Assembly: GCF_002802965.1 (NCBI RefSeq)
Contig: NZ_NXGA01000001.1
Coordinates: 3,374,388-3,438,387, forward strand
Source: Sporolactobacillus pectinivorans
GTDB lineage: Bacteria > Bacillota > Bacilli > Bacillales > Sporolactobacillaceae
Length of the DNA: 64,000 bases
Direction of reading: 5' to 3'
Part shown: piece after piece, positions 1 through 9,198 of the stretch
How the letters are laid out: the number at the start of each line of letters is the position of its first letter
Position numbering within the stretch: the first letter of the stretch is position 1
Notes under the pieces: model-generated
What the model was told of the DNA's origin: nothing
Database searches by the model: none
The model's input: the letters and a program-made list of their open reading frames with translations, nothing else
Translations under genes and position numbers: made by a program

Positions 1-835
<835 letters not shown>

Positions 836-985
836 TACTCTTTCAGGAAGCCGAAGCTTCCGCTTATTTCTTTTTCGTTCTGTCGATCCTCAGCAAAAAT
901 TTTGAATTGACTTAAGGGTTTCACCCTTTAAATCACGCTTGGCTTTTGTTCAGTTTTCAAGGAACATTCAAACAGCAACTTGAAC

Positions 986-1014
986 ATTATACTTCCAAAT
1001 GAGAAAAACGTCAA
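986..1014 (-). promoter_or_regulatory. rRNA operon promoter, proximal
   Basis: On the minus strand, TTGACG (1014-1009) and TATAAT (991-986) are separated by exactly 17 bp. This is a near-perfect sigma-A promoter about 150 bp upstream of the 16S 5' end. The transcribed leader contains TTCCTTGAAAACTGAAC, the kind of boxA-like leader commonly seen before Bacillus 16S genes. Confidence 0.85.
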
Positions 1015-1104
1015 CCTCTTTTTTAAAACCAATAACTTCTTTGAAATTCACAGTATAGCAGTTAACAGCTTTTTCATCATTCGGCATTCAAAAAGACAAG
1101 AAAT

Positions 1105-1133
1105 ATGTTAACACTCATTTCCAGAAAAGTCAA
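1105..1133 (-). promoter_or_regulatory. rRNA operon promoter, middle
   Basis: On the minus strand, TTGACT (1133-1128) and TAACAT (1110-1105) are separated by 17 bp. It is the second of three tandem sigma-A-type promoters upstream of the 16S gene; its -10 is weaker than that of the proximal promoter. Confidence 0.65.
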
Positions 1134-1224
1134 TCAAGTTCCGATCATTCAAGATTGTTGGAAACAAATACTGCTTTTCGAAAAATGCTTTTGCCTGCCC
1201 TCTTGTCCAAAGACAACGATATAT

Positions 1225-1253
1225 AATTTATCATGCATTGATGAGAACGTCAA
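1225..1253 (-). promoter_or_regulatory. rRNA operon promoter, distal
   Basis: On the minus strand, TTGACG (1253-1248) and TAAATT (1230-1225) are separated by 17 bp. It is the most upstream of three tandem rRNA promoters and lies just downstream of the perR terminator, so rRNA transcription starts in a region insulated from perR read-through. Confidence 0.7.
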
Positions 1254-1282
1254 CTACTATTAATAGCTTCTGGTTTTGGCTG

Positions 1283-1332
1283 CAAAAGAAAAAGAGGCCG
1301 TCTCATCGCCAAAAATAGGCGTTGAAACAGCC
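1283..1332 (-). terminator. Rho-independent terminator after perR
   Basis: Read on the minus strand, a 15-bp stem with one mismatch (GGCTGTTTCAACGCC with GGCGATGAGACGGCC) and a 7-nt loop is followed by TCTTTTTCTTTT. It lies about 30 bp after the perR stop codon and separates perR from the rRNA promoters. Confidence 0.85.
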
Positions 1333-1359
1333 ATAAATAATATTTGTTAAAATTTTTTA

Positions 1360-1833
1360 TTAGTCACTCGTCACTTTAATTTTGCCTATGCTGTCCGTTT
1401 TCTTGTTCTGACAGTCCGGGCAGAGTCCGTAAACTTCCAGCCTGTGACTGTTAACCGTAAAGCCAGTAACCTGGGCAGCTAAAGCCTCTACCTCGTCCAG
1501 GCCGGGATAGTGAAAATCCACAATTTTTCCACAATTGGTACAAATAATGTGATAATGCTGCTTGGTTGAAAAGTCAAATCGGCTCGACGAATCGCCATAT
1601 GTCAGTTCTTTAACCAGTCCCGTTTTTTTGAAGACACGCAGGTTATTGTATACAGTAGCTACGCTCATATTTGGAAACTTGTGTTCCAGGGCTTTATAAA
1701 TTTCATCTGCAGTAGGGTGTGATTCAGAGACCACTAAATATTCAAGAATGGCATGGCGCTGAGGTGTGATCCGAACACCCGAATCCTTAAGCATGTCAAT
1801 TGCTTTATCCACTTTATCAACATCTGTACTCAC
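1360..1833 (-). CDS. perR: Peroxide-responsive repressor PerR (Fur family)
   Basis: Predicted cytoplasmic metal-dependent repressor of oxidative-stress genes, 157 aa. An N-terminal winged helix ([13 protein letters not shown]) is followed by a dimerisation domain. The regulatory metal ligands are visible in [13 protein letters not shown], and two CxxC pairs (CTNC and CPDC) form the structural zinc site. The stretch [15 protein letters not shown] is close to B. subtilis PerR and unlike Fur. In PerR the iron-bound form senses H2O2 by histidine oxidation. I chose the GTG at 1833 because AGTGAGGTG lies 7 nt upstream; a longer frame adds 15 unlikely residues. It sits next to a peroxiredoxin gene and rrn, as in B. 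subtilis. Confidence 0.93.
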   Translation of the reverse strand: MSTDVDKVDKAIDMLKDSGVRITPQRHAILEYLVVSESHPTADEIYKALEHKFPNMSVATVYNNLRVFKKTGLVKELTYGDSSSRFDFSTKQHYHIICTNCGKIVDFHYPGLDEVEALAAQVTGFTVNSHRLEVYGLCPDCQNKKTDSIGKIKVTSD

Positions 1834-1864
1834 CTTCAGGCACCTCACTTTCAAACATAAAATC

Positions 1865-1906
1865 ATAATTAAAACCAATTATCAAGTTAAAATGGTTATA
1901 ATTATA
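1865..1906. promoter_or_regulatory. AT-rich Per-box-like region upstream of perR
   Basis: The stretch contains TTATAATTATA (1896-1906) and an ATAATT/AATTAT inverted pair (1865-1882) within 75 bp of the perR start. These resemble halves of the Per box (TTATAAT-N-ATTATAA), and PerR autoregulates in B. subtilis. Neither is a full match. The rest of the gap up to 2108 shows no gene. Confidence 0.25.
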
Positions 1907-2108
1907 TTTTTAGTGTACCTTGTTCATCCTGATCCTGTCAATAATCTGCACTTCTCCGTAATATTTTGCCAAAGGTTCCCAAAGGTTATTCTGATATTGA
2001 AAATTAATGCCGTGCAGATTCTGGATGTCCATGCCCGGCCAAACTTAGCGATTTCTCAATTGGAACATATATTTCCCTATAATTGATTTTTTCGCCGCAG
2101 ATGCACAG

Positions 2109-2154
2109 AAAAAAGACTGTCTCCTTGGCCATAGCTTGCCTGAAAGACAGTCTT
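2109..2154 (-). terminator. Terminator downstream of bcp
   Basis: Perfect 10-bp stem AAGACTGTCT / AGACAGTCTT with a 22-nt loop; on the minus strand it runs directly into TTTTTTC. It lies about 95 bp after the bcp stop and is the only hairpin in that gap. Confidence 0.7.
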
Positions 2155-2248
2155 ATATTCTTTTTTCTTCTTTTTTGCATGCTTCAACACCGAGCCTGCT
2201 TCTATTGTTCCGTTTAACAATCTGCCGCCGGAAACAGTTCAAAAATTT

Positions 2249-2716
2249 TTATTCCAACTGTTCTTTAACAAACTGATAGACTTCTTCAACATGTCCTTTA
2301 ACTCTGACTTTGGGCCAGACCTTCGCTATTTTTCCGCTTTTGTCGATGATGAATGTCGAACGGATAATGCCCATGTATTCTCTGCCGTAATTTTTCTTTA
2401 ATTGCCAGCTGCCGTACAAATCCGATGCCGCATGGTCGGGATCGGAGAGAAGTGTGAAGGGAAGCCCGTGTTTCTCCGTAAATTTCTGATGCTTTTCAAC
2501 CGGATCCGGACTGACGCCCAGAACCACTGTATCCAGCTCCTTAAACAAACTATTCTGATCTCTGAAATCACATGCCTCAATGGTGCAGCCTGGTGTCATA
2601 TCTTTCGGATAAAAATAAAGGACTACATTTTTGCCGCGAAATTCCGAAAGTGTCACTTCATGTCCCTCAGTTGTTTTTAAAGTAAAGTCAGGGGCAGATA
2701 TTCCTGCTTCAAGCAT
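2249..2716 (-). CDS. bcp: Thiol peroxidase / peroxiredoxin of the Bcp type
   Basis: Atypical 2-Cys peroxiredoxin that reduces hydrogen peroxide and organic hydroperoxides in the cytoplasm using thioredoxin. The protein is 155 aa, the usual length. It has the AhpC/TSA fold, with peroxidatic Cys in DMTPGCTIEACDF and a second Cys five residues later (CxxxxC), the resolving position in Bcp. The conserved late strand STFIIDKSGKI is also present. The ATG at 2716 is preferred because AAGGAG lies 9 nt upstream; an upstream TTG would put the Shine-Dalgarno inside the gene. Head-to-tail with perR, as in B. subtilis (ygaF-perR), and plausibly PerR-regulated, though no clear Per box was found at this promoter. 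Confidence 0.93.
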   Translation of the reverse strand: MLEAGISAPDFTLKTTEGHEVTLSEFRGKNVVLYFYPKDMTPGCTIEACDFRDQNSLFKELDTVVLGVSPDPVEKHQKFTEKHGLPFTLLSDPDHAASDLYGSWQLKKNYGREYMGIIRSTFIIDKSGKIAKVWPKVRVKGHVEEVYQFVKEQLE

Positions 2717-2794
2717 GTGTAAAATCTCCTTTTTCAAATGTTTTGAAATTTAACGGCTATTCTAATCGTAGCGCCGAATAAGAGAATTCACAAG

Positions 2795-3793
2795 TTAACT
2801 GATGACCAGTGCAATTTTTCCAAACTGACTGCCCTGCTCCAATCGCTGCAGAGCTTCGGCTGCATTTTTTAATTCAAAGGTCTGATCAACCACTGGATGA
2901 ATTTTATATTTATTGAAAAAAACGAGCATCTTATGGAACTCTTCAATGCTGCCCATCGTCGTCCCGCACAAATTCCACTGCTTGTAAAAGAACTGCCTCA
3001 AGTCGAGGGAAATTTTGTCTCCCGACGATGCACCAAAGGCGACAATAGTTCCGCCCGGTTTAAGCAGGGCAAGTGAACGGTTGAAAGTTGCTACCCCGAC
3101 ACTTTCGATTACGAGGTCGACAGCTCCTCCTTCAAGCGCTTCGGTCCAGTTCTGGTCATTGTTAAGAGCAGCATCTGCACCAAGCTCTTTTGCCTTTTCA
3201 AGTTTCTCGGCGCTCCGTGAAGAGACAACAACCCTTGCACCGACTGCTTTAGCCATTTGCACCATGTAGGTGGCAACGCCGCTGCCAATACCAGGAATAA
3301 AAACAGTATCGCCTTTTTTTAATCCGCCTCTCGTGAACAATGCCCGGAAACCGGTCAGCGCGGCTAATGGAAGAACGCCTGCTTCAGCCCAGGACAAATA
3401 GGATGGTTTCGGCGCAATTTGTTTTTCAGCCACAACTATGTACTCGGCCAATGTCCCATTATCAGGGTAACCGAGAATGTCAAAGTCATCCGGCGGTGCT
3501 GCGGATTCCTTTTCCCACCTGAGACTTGGAATGATGAGCACTTCATCTCCGCGATGAACGCCTGTAACGCCGGCACCCGTTTCTGTCACAATGCCCGCAC
3601 CGTCTGATCCAATGATGAGCGGTGCATCATCTGGTTTATGGCGCTTCTGTATAATAAAAAGATCCCGATGATTCAGCCCGGCTGCTTTCAGAGCAACCTT
3701 GACCTCTCCGGGCCCCGGCTCAGGGGCGGAAAAGTCAGCCCGGAAATCAAGTCCCTCAAAACCCGGATGTCCCTCGTGAACAATCGCCTTCAT
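2795..3793 (-). CDS. Zinc-independent MDR family dehydrogenase (quinone oxidoreductase-like)
   Basis: Medium-chain dehydrogenase/reductase, 332 aa, predicted NAD(P)H-dependent cytoplasmic oxidoreductase of unknown substrate. An N-terminal GroES-like domain includes GLNHRDLFIIQKR and IGSDGAGIV. A Rossmann domain follows with GIGSGVATYMVQMAKA as nucleotide-binding loop and VVVSSRSAEKLEKAKELGAD. There is no cysteine at the catalytic zinc position and no four-Cys structural zinc lobe, so it belongs with the quinone-oxidoreductase/YogA-like branch rather than alcohol dehydrogenases. The ATG at 3793 follows GAGGTGATAG; the longer frame lacks a Shine-Dalgarno. It lies 78 bp upstream of bcp on the same strand and may be co-transcribed with it. 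Confidence 0.8.
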   Translation of the reverse strand: MKAIVHEGHPGFEGLDFRADFSAPEPGPGEVKVALKAAGLNHRDLFIIQKRHKPDDAPLIIGSDGAGIVTETGAGVTGVHRGDEVLIIPSLRWEKESAAPPDDFDILGYPDNGTLAEYIVVAEKQIAPKPSYLSWAEAGVLPLAALTGFRALFTRGGLKKGDTVFIPGIGSGVATYMVQMAKAVGARVVVSSRSAEKLEKAKELGADAALNNDQNWTEALEGGAVDLVIESVGVATFNRSLALLKPGGTIVAFGASSGDKISLDLRQFFYKQWNLCGTTMGSIEEFHKMLVFFNKYKIHPVVDQTFELKNAAEALQRLEQGSQFGKIALVIS

Positions 3794-3912
3794 ATCTATC
3801 ACCTCTTCTTTTATTTTCTCAAAAGACGCTCGATAACTCAACCTATACGCCGTGTGAGCCGCTGAAATAATGTGCTAAAATGTAAAAGAGCAGTAAAATT
3901 GTGGGTGATACT

Positions 3913-4539
3913 ATGGATTTAACAAGTATTCAAAGACGCATTGAAAATGATGGCGCGATTATCGGTGAGGACATGGCGAAAAAATCTTCAGTTTTTATCC
4001 CTTTGATTCCCGATCACGATACATGGACCATTTTGCTCGAGGTCCGCTCCGCGCAGCTAAAACGCCAGCCAGGAGATGTGTGCTTTCCAGGCGGGCGCAG
4101 TGAAAAAATTGATGCCTCTCTTCGGGAAACGGCAGTCCGCGAAACGTGTGAAGAACTGGGTGTGCCTAGAGAAGCGATCACAGTGATTGGAAGAATGGGT
4201 ACCTGCATCGCGACATCCGACCTGTTTATCTATCCTTTTGTCGGTGTACTGGATCCTGACGTCCCGCTTCGGCCGAACCCCAGTGAAGTTGCTGAAACCT
4301 TCACCGTTCCACTTCCGTGGCTGATGAAGCAAATGCCTGAAAAATACACGCTCAATTTTCTGGCTGATAAAAATCAGGACTTTCCATTTGAACGGATTGT
4401 TTCCGGAAGGAGCTATCCATTCCGCGCACAAAAAGTAATTGAACCCTTTTTTGACTATCAGGGACGCACGGTCTGGGGACTGACCGCACGAATTCTGGAA
4501 CACTTTGTTTCATTAATGAATCACAGAATGTTTGAATAG
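3913..4539 (+). CDS. Nudix hydrolase, CoA pyrophosphatase type
   Basis: Predicted CoA diphosphatase that trims CoA to 4'-phosphopantetheine and 3',5'-ADP; 208 aa. The NuCoA-type lead-in (RSAQLKRQPGDVCFPGG) runs into a Nudix box ending RETAVRETCEELG, so the metal-binding RExxEE core is intact. The Glu expected before the 7-residue spacer is not at its standard place; E. coli NudL shows a similar deviation. The late TSDLFIYPFVGVL block is also typical. The ATG at 3913 has GGGTGA 5 nt upstream and is preferred to the GTG at 3901. Divergent from the dehydrogenase gene. Confidence 0.82.
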   Translation: MDLTSIQRRIENDGAIIGEDMAKKSSVFIPLIPDHDTWTILLEVRSAQLKRQPGDVCFPGGRSEKIDASLRETAVRETCEELGVPREAITVIGRMGTCIATSDLFIYPFVGVLDPDVPLRPNPSEVAETFTVPLPWLMKQMPEKYTLNFLADKNQDFPFERIVSGRSYPFRAQKVIEPFFDYQGRTVWGLTARILEHFVSLMNHRMFE

Positions 4540-4690
4540 CTTTTTGCTTTTCAGCAAGGACGTCTGCTGTCAGGGTTGCCAATTTTACTCGGATAGCGGA
4601 TACTGGAGCGGGCGGTAAATGATCGAATGGACGCCGGGTGCACGAATCGGGTGCCCCTTTTATCTACCAAGTTAGGGAGAGATTAAATTT

Positions 4691-5983
4691 ATGAATATCA
4701 AGACATCGGAAAAGCTCTACGACGAAGCATTAGAAAATATTGTCGGCGGTGTGAACAGTCCGTCCCGGTCTTATTATGCAGTCGGCGGCGGAGCACCTGT
4801 ATTTATGAAAAGCGGTAAGGGCGCGTATTTCTATGATGAAGACGGCAACCGCTATATTGATTACCTGGCGGCTTACGGCCCGATCATCACGGGTTTTGCG
4901 CATCCGCATATTACTGAAGCAATCAAAAAGCAGGCGGAACTGGGTGTTCTCTATGGCACGCCGACAAAGCTAGAGACAGAACTTGCAGGCATGCTGAAAA
5001 AAGCCATTCCTTCACTTGCCAAGGTCCGCTTCACAAACTCTGGAACGGAATCCGTGATGACCACAGTACGCGTCGCCCGTGCCTATACCGGCCGGAAAAA
5101 AATATTGAAATTCGCCGGCAGCTATCATGGACATTTCGACCTGGTTCTGGTTGCCGCCGGTTCAGGCCCGTCTACCCTCGGCTCACCGGATTCTGCCGGT
5201 GTAACGGAAAGTACGGCCCATGAAGTGATCACTGTGCCTTACAATAATGTAGAAACATTGCAGCAGGCTTTTGACAAATGGGGCGATGATATCGCCGGTG
5301 TTCTTGTTGAACCGATTGTCGGCAATTTCGGCATGGTTATGCCTCAGCCGGGATTTCTTGAAGCAATTAACCGGATTGCCCACAAAGCCGGTGCCGTTGT
5401 CATTTATGATGAAGTCATCACAAACTTCCGCTTCATGTACGGCGGTGCACAGAATTATCTCGGTGTGGTTCCCGACCTGACAGCAATGGGAAAAATCATC
5501 GGCGGTGGTCTTCCGATCGGCGCATACGGCGGCAAAAAAGAAATCATGGACGAAGTGGCACCCCTTGGTCCGGCCTATCAGGCGGGGACAATGGCAGGCA
5601 ATCCTCTGTCCATGGCAAGCGGTATCGCTTGTCTGGAAGTTTTGCAGACACCGGGCATTTACGAAAAAATGGACCGGCTCGGCAAACAGCTGGAAGACGG
5701 CATTTTCTCCATTAATGAAAAATATCATCTGCCGATTGCTATTAACCGGATTGGCGGTTCAATGACCGTGTATTTTTCTGACCATGAAATCACAAACTAT
5801 GAGGAAGCAAAAGCGACAGACAGTGACATGTTCGGGCGTTTCTTCAAACTGATGCTGAAAAAAGGTGTTAACCTGGCTCCTTCCAAGTACGAGGCATGGT
5901 TCCTGACAACTGAGCATACGGAAAAAGACGTTAGTGATACGCTTGACGCTGTGGACTACGCGCTGTCGGAACTTGCAAAATAA
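4691..5983 (+). CDS. gsaB: Glutamate-1-semialdehyde 2,1-aminomutase
   Basis: PLP-dependent enzyme that converts glutamate-1-semialdehyde to 5-aminolevulinate, first committed precursor of heme; 430 aa, full length. Class-III aminotransferase fold: [10 protein letters not shown] near residue 20, the substrate/PLP phosphate region [20 protein letters not shown], the PLP-ring Asp in [12 protein letters not shown], and the Schiff-base Lys in [19 protein letters not shown] (about residue 265). It resembles B. subtilis GsaB rather than HemL, and the bcp-gsaB neighbourhood supports this. A main-pathway HemL may exist elsewhere. AGGGAGAG lies upstream of the ATG, and a strong terminator follows the stop. 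Confidence 0.92.
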   Translation: MNIKTSEKLYDEALENIVGGVNSPSRSYYAVGGGAPVFMKSGKGAYFYDEDGNRYIDYLAAYGPIITGFAHPHITEAIKKQAELGVLYGTPTKLETELAGMLKKAIPSLAKVRFTNSGTESVMTTVRVARAYTGRKKILKFAGSYHGHFDLVLVAAGSGPSTLGSPDSAGVTESTAHEVITVPYNNVETLQQAFDKWGDDIAGVLVEPIVGNFGMVMPQPGFLEAINRIAHKAGAVVIYDEVITNFRFMYGGAQNYLGVVPDLTAMGKIIGGGLPIGAYGGKKEIMDEVAPLGPAYQAGTMAGNPLSMASGIACLEVLQTPGIYEKMDRLGKQLEDGIFSINEKYHLPIAINRIGGSMTVYFSDHEITNYEEAKATDSDMFGRFFKLMLKKGVNLAPSKYEAWFLTTEHTEKDVSDTLDAVDYALSELAK

Positions 5984-6010
5984 GGAAATAATAAATCAAT
6001 AGCTTTTTCG

Positions 6011-6037
6011 AGGGCGGGTTCTGCCGCCCTTCTTTTA
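6011..6037 (+). terminator. Terminator after gsaB
   Basis: GGGCGG-GTTCTG-CCGCCC stem-loop followed by TTCTTTT, 28 bp after the gsaB stop codon. Confidence 0.9.
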
Positions 6038-6093
6038 TACCCGAAAATGCCCGATACCTTTTAATGAATTGTTTCTAAAAGGAGTTGTCAGCT

Positions 6094-7179
6094 TTGAGAC
6101 TGGGTGCGAGAAGTCTGAAAACCGGCATGGCTGTAACTATAGCACTGACCATTGCCGTCTTTTTCAATCTAGTCCCGCCGATTATGGCCGGAGTAGCTGC
6201 AGCTGTCACCACGCAGCCTTCTGTCCGGCGCTCATTCCGGGCTATGATTCAAAATATATACGGCAATCTGATCGGAGCGGCTATAGCCATCCTTTTCGTT
6301 GTTTCATTCGGCGATAACCCGATTGTCGTTGGCCTCGCCGTTGTCATTGTCATTGCGATTCATTTAAAATTCCGGCTTTACGACACACTGACCCTTTCCA
6401 TGGTGACCGTCATCTTCGTTATGTCCAGCGGCGAAACTAATACCGGTTTATTTATCCTGGCAGCGATGAAACGATTCGTGCTCGTTTGTATCGGTGTCGG
6501 ATCGGCGACCTTGGTCAACACGCTGCTTCTTCCACCCAAGTATGAAGACCACTTATATGAAAGTATTCTCAATCAGACCACTGAACTTTTTAAATGGATC
6601 CGGCTTCTGGGCGAAGGTGCCTCTGACAATACGAAGATCAAAAGCGAGCGCTCAGCTTTTGACGTAAAGAAACTTAAGATCGAAAATTATTACCACTGGT
6701 ACAGAGAAGAACGGGTATATTCGCGGAAGCTGCGTTATGTAAAACTTCGGCGTGTGGTCATTTTCAAAGAAATGATTACCGCAACCGGACTGCTTCACCG
6801 TATCCTGGACGAACTTGACCGCAACGAAAATGCTTATCGCCTGCTGCCTCCGGATTTTACAAAAACTTTGAAAGAGCAATTGTACGCGCTGATCGCTTAT
6901 CATGAACGGGTGCTTCTGAAATTCGACGGCAAAGTCAGGCAAAAGCGACATGAAGAGCAGACAAAAAAAGATAATGGCTACAAGATGGCACTGGCGGCCG
7001 CCTTCACGGCCCACTTTGAGGTAATCGGAACCGAAGATTGGCTGGATCTCTTCCCGCTGATCGCCTCGATCATCGATTACAGCCGGCATATCGAACATCT
7101 GGACATGCTGGTCGATAGCTTCCAGACCTATCATAAGAAAGAGAATCGTATAAAATTCAGCCAGGAATGGGTAGAATAA
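6094..7179 (+). CDS. ygaE: FUSC / aromatic-acid-exporter-like membrane protein
   Basis: Integral membrane protein, 361 aa, of the YgaE/YqjA-like group with an FUSC-type N-terminal domain. About five to six hydrophobic segments lie in residues 15-150, including VVGLAVVIVIAIHLKF and the motif AVTTQPSVRRSFRAMIQNIYGN, typical of this group (Pro-Ser-x-Arg). The C-terminal half is cytoplasmic, charged and helical. Distant family members export aromatic carboxylic acids, but the B. subtilis homologue has no assigned substrate. I chose TTG at 6094 because AAAGGAG lies 8 nt upstream; the frame opens 9 nt earlier at a TTG abutting the Shine-Dalgarno. The gsaB-ygaE order matches B. subtilis. Confidence 0.75.
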   Translation: MRLGARSLKTGMAVTIALTIAVFFNLVPPIMAGVAAAVTTQPSVRRSFRAMIQNIYGNLIGAAIAILFVVSFGDNPIVVGLAVVIVIAIHLKFRLYDTLTLSMVTVIFVMSSGETNTGLFILAAMKRFVLVCIGVGSATLVNTLLLPPKYEDHLYESILNQTTELFKWIRLLGEGASDNTKIKSERSAFDVKKLKIENYYHWYREERVYSRKLRYVKLRRVVIFKEMITATGLLHRILDELDRNENAYRLLPPDFTKTLKEQLYALIAYHERVLLKFDGKVRQKRHEEQTKKDNGYKMALAAAFTAHFEVIGTEDWLDLFPLIASIIDYSRHIEHLDMLVDSFQTYHKKENRIKFSQEWVE

Positions 7180-7199
7180 TTTCGCATCACCGGCTCATG

Positions 7200-7226
7200 G
7201 CGGACGGGTTATCCCCGTCCGCTTTT
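7200..7226 (+). terminator. Terminator after the FUSC-like gene
   Basis: GCGGACGGG-TTATC-CCCGTCCGC followed by TTTT, 20 bp after the stop codon. Confidence 0.9.
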
Positions 7227-7248
7227 GGTGTAAACATTTGATTACGCC

Positions 7249-7259
7249 CTAAGCCTTAG
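7249..7259. promoter_or_regulatory. Candidate LiaR operator upstream of liaI
   Basis: CTAAG-C-CTTAG is an 11-bp inverted repeat in the only promoter-bearing gap before liaI. LiaR-type regulators bind an inverted repeat near the -35 of the liaI promoter in relatives. I could not identify a convincing -35/-10 pair, so this rests on position and symmetry only. Confidence 0.25.
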
Positions 7260-7269
7260 TACAAAATAC

Positions 7270-7303
7270 AGCTGCGGCTCATTATTCAGCCGGAGCTTTT
7301 TTT
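7270..7303 (+). terminator. Second hairpin with T-tract ahead of liaI
   Basis: AGCTGCGGCT / AGCCGGAGCT stem (one G-G mismatch) with 8-nt loop followed by seven T. It ends 34 bp before the liaI start codon. It either backs up the terminator at 7200-7226 or, if the lia promoter lies upstream of 7270, could attenuate the lia transcript. Confidence 0.65.
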
Positions 7304-7336
7304 ATATGATTGAATCAAGGAAAGGAGGACATCAAC

Positions 7337-7675
7337 ATGAAAAAATTTCTACTGTTCATTGCCGGAGCCATTTGTTTCATTGTCCTGCTCTCACACATCG
7401 GATTTATGGTTGGGCTGCTGGTAAGCCTGGCCATCCTCTGGTTCGCTTTCAGGCGGTTTGTACGCGCTGAATCAGCAGGCGGTAAAGTACTCTGGGCAAT
7501 TGTCGGCATTATCGCCCTGGGCTTCTCAATCGGAAATATTCCGGCGATCTTCGGTATCATCGCCCTTGCCGCACTTTATTACGTGTACAAGGCCTGGAAC
7601 AGCCATAAGACGTCTAAGCCGGAACCGGAAGACCCATTCGATAACTTTGACAAACAATGGAAAGAAATGATGTAG
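7337..7675 (+). CDS. liaI: LiaI-like membrane anchor of the envelope-stress operon
   Basis: Small hydrophobic protein, 112 aa, with three to four predicted transmembrane segments (FLLFIAGAICFIVLLSHIGF, VSLAILWFAF, IVGIIALGFSIGNIPAIFGI). The charged C-terminal tail ends FDNFDKQWKEMM, like the FDDEWEE tail of B. subtilis LiaI. In B. subtilis LiaI recruits LiaH to the membrane under cell-wall antibiotic stress. Sequence identity is low, so the assignment relies on topology, tail motif and position directly before liaH. ATG at 7337 follows AAAGGAGG; an in-frame TTG upstream is unlikely. Co-transcribed with liaH 39 bp downstream. Confidence 0.75.
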   Translation: MKKFLLFIAGAICFIVLLSHIGFMVGLLVSLAILWFAFRRFVRAESAGGKVLWAIVGIIALGFSIGNIPAIFGIIALAALYYVYKAWNSHKTSKPEPEDPFDNFDKQWKEMM

Positions 7676-7714
7676 CAAAATCTCTGAATTCAACCTGCAA
7701 AGGAGCGTAAAAAA

Positions 7715-8356
7715 ATGAGTAACCTTTTTACACGTCTGAAAGATTCGCTTTCATCAGACATCAATGAACTTCTGGATCAAAAGGAGCAGAAAAATCCAAT
7801 TGCCATGCTAAATCAGCACTTGCGCCGCTGCGAAAAAGAGGTCACACGCGTGCGGGAACTGATTGACCGCCAGTATCTGCTTAAAGATACATTTATCAGG
7901 GAGTACCACCAGGCTTCCGAAATGGCTGAAAAGCGGCTGAAACAAGCGGAGATTGCCGAACGTGCGGGAGAGTCCGAACTGCATGAATTTGCGCTCAAAG
8001 AACAGGAAGATTATGCCTTGAAAGCAGAGCGCTTGAAATCTTCCTATGATAGCACGGCCAAACAACTGGATCAGCTCGAACAGAAATATGCGGAAATGCA
8101 ACGCAAACTGAAGGATATGTATCTGAAGCGGATGGAGCTGATGAGCCGCGAAAACATCGCCAATGCTAACAACCGCATAGACCGGGTTGTGCATCCTGAG
8201 CAGGTGTTTGGACAGTCCTTTTCCAAATTTGAGGAAAGCGAAATGTACCTTGAACGTTTGGAAAAAAAGGTGAACGCAAATTACCACCATAACACGATTG
8301 ACGCGCGGATCAGACAGCTTGAACGTGAGCTTGAGAAAAAAAGCGGGCAGGCCTGA
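7715..8356 (+). CDS. liaH: PspA/IM30 family protein LiaH
   Basis: Phage-shock-protein A homologue, 213 aa, predicted to form large helical oligomers that dock on the membrane via LiaI and protect it when lipid-II-targeting antibiotics or membrane damage are sensed. Almost the whole chain is alpha-helical coiled coil, with the typical start SNLFTRLKDSLSSDINELLD, NPIAMLNQHLRRCEKEV and a middle region rich in E, K and Q. AAGGAG lies 9 nt upstream of the ATG. The following terminator at 8400-8424 means liaI-liaH can accumulate above the downstream regulatory genes, as in B. subtilis. Confidence 0.92.
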   Translation: MSNLFTRLKDSLSSDINELLDQKEQKNPIAMLNQHLRRCEKEVTRVRELIDRQYLLKDTFIREYHQASEMAEKRLKQAEIAERAGESELHEFALKEQEDYALKAERLKSSYDSTAKQLDQLEQKYAEMQRKLKDMYLKRMELMSRENIANANNRIDRVVHPEQVFGQSFSKFEESEMYLERLEKKVNANYHHNTIDARIRQLERELEKKSGQA

Positions 8357-8399
8357 CCTATTTGAGTGTGGTAAGCTTGAAATCGGGATGATAAAATGG

Positions 8400-8424
8400 A
8401 AAAAGGCGTAAACGGCGCCTTTTT
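8400..8424 (+). terminator. Internal terminator between liaH and liaF
   Basis: Perfect 9-bp stem AAAAAGGCG / CGCCTTTTT with a 7-nt loop, located 44 bp after liaH and 43 bp before liaF. It would let most transcripts stop after liaIH while some read through into liaFSR. Confidence 0.88.
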
Positions 8425-8466
8425 CTGCTGTACATAGAACACTTCACGAAGGGCAGGTGAACCCCC

Positions 8467-9198
8467 ATGTTTGAATCATTCAAGTCTGACAAATACAGCT
8501 GGATGCTCATTGCCGGGCTTTTTCTGATTGTCATTCAGACACTGTTCGACGGCTGGGGGTTTCTCTTCCCCACAGTTTTATTCGGCGCCATGATTTACTA
8601 TGGAAGGAAAAAACGGCCATCGGGGACTGGTAAAGTGCTTTTCTGGATTGGCATTGTCGGAATCACATTTACAATCCTGAATTTAATTATTTTTAAACTG
8701 GCCATCCTCGGGTTGTTCATTTTCCTTTTGATTGAGTTTATCCGTACCAAACGCCATCCGAGGCGCCTTACGCCGGATTTTGGGGACCCACAGACAACCG
8801 ATGAAGACGATATCGTTTCACTTCCGGTCATTTTAAAAAACAAATGGTTCGGGAACCAGGAGACTCCCGGTCAGGATTACGAATGGCAGGACATTGACAT
8901 TCAGACAGGCACCGGAGATACTCTGATCGACCTTAGCCATACCATTCTCCCGAAAAAAGAATCAGTCATTCTGATCCGCCATCTCGCCGGACGGGTGCGT
9001 ATTTTAGTTCCCTACGGCGTTGAGACTTCGCTCAGATATTCCGTTGTCATCGGCCAGGCCGAATTTTTTGAACACAAAGAATCAAGGCTGTTTAACACCT
9101 CCGTCGCTTTCCGGACAGGCGGATATGAAACTGCGGAGCAAAGAGTGAGTATTGTCGTTTCCGCCGTGGCCGGGAATCTGGAGGTGCGGCGCGTATGA
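8467..9198 (+). CDS. liaF: LiaF, membrane inhibitor of the LiaRS two-component system
   Basis: Membrane protein of 243 aa with about four transmembrane helices in residues 12-100 and a cytoplasmic C-terminal beta-rich domain (IDIQTGTGDTLIDLSHTILP ... [15 protein letters not shown]), the DUF2154/LiaF-like domain. In B. subtilis LiaF keeps the LiaS kinase off in the absence of envelope stress. The start ATG has AGGTGA 6 nt upstream. Its last codons overlap liaS by 4 bp (ATGA), which indicates translational coupling of inhibitor and kinase. Confidence 0.92.
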   Translation: MFESFKSDKYSWMLIAGLFLIVIQTLFDGWGFLFPTVLFGAMIYYGRKKRPSGTGKVLFWIGIVGITFTILNLIIFKLAILGLFIFLLIEFIRTKRHPRRLTPDFGDPQTTDEDDIVSLPVILKNKWFGNQETPGQDYEWQDIDIQTGTGDTLIDLSHTILPKKESVILIRHLAGRVRILVPYGVETSLRYSVVIGQAEFFEHKESRLFNTSVAFRTGGYETAEQRVSIVVSAVAGNLEVRRV

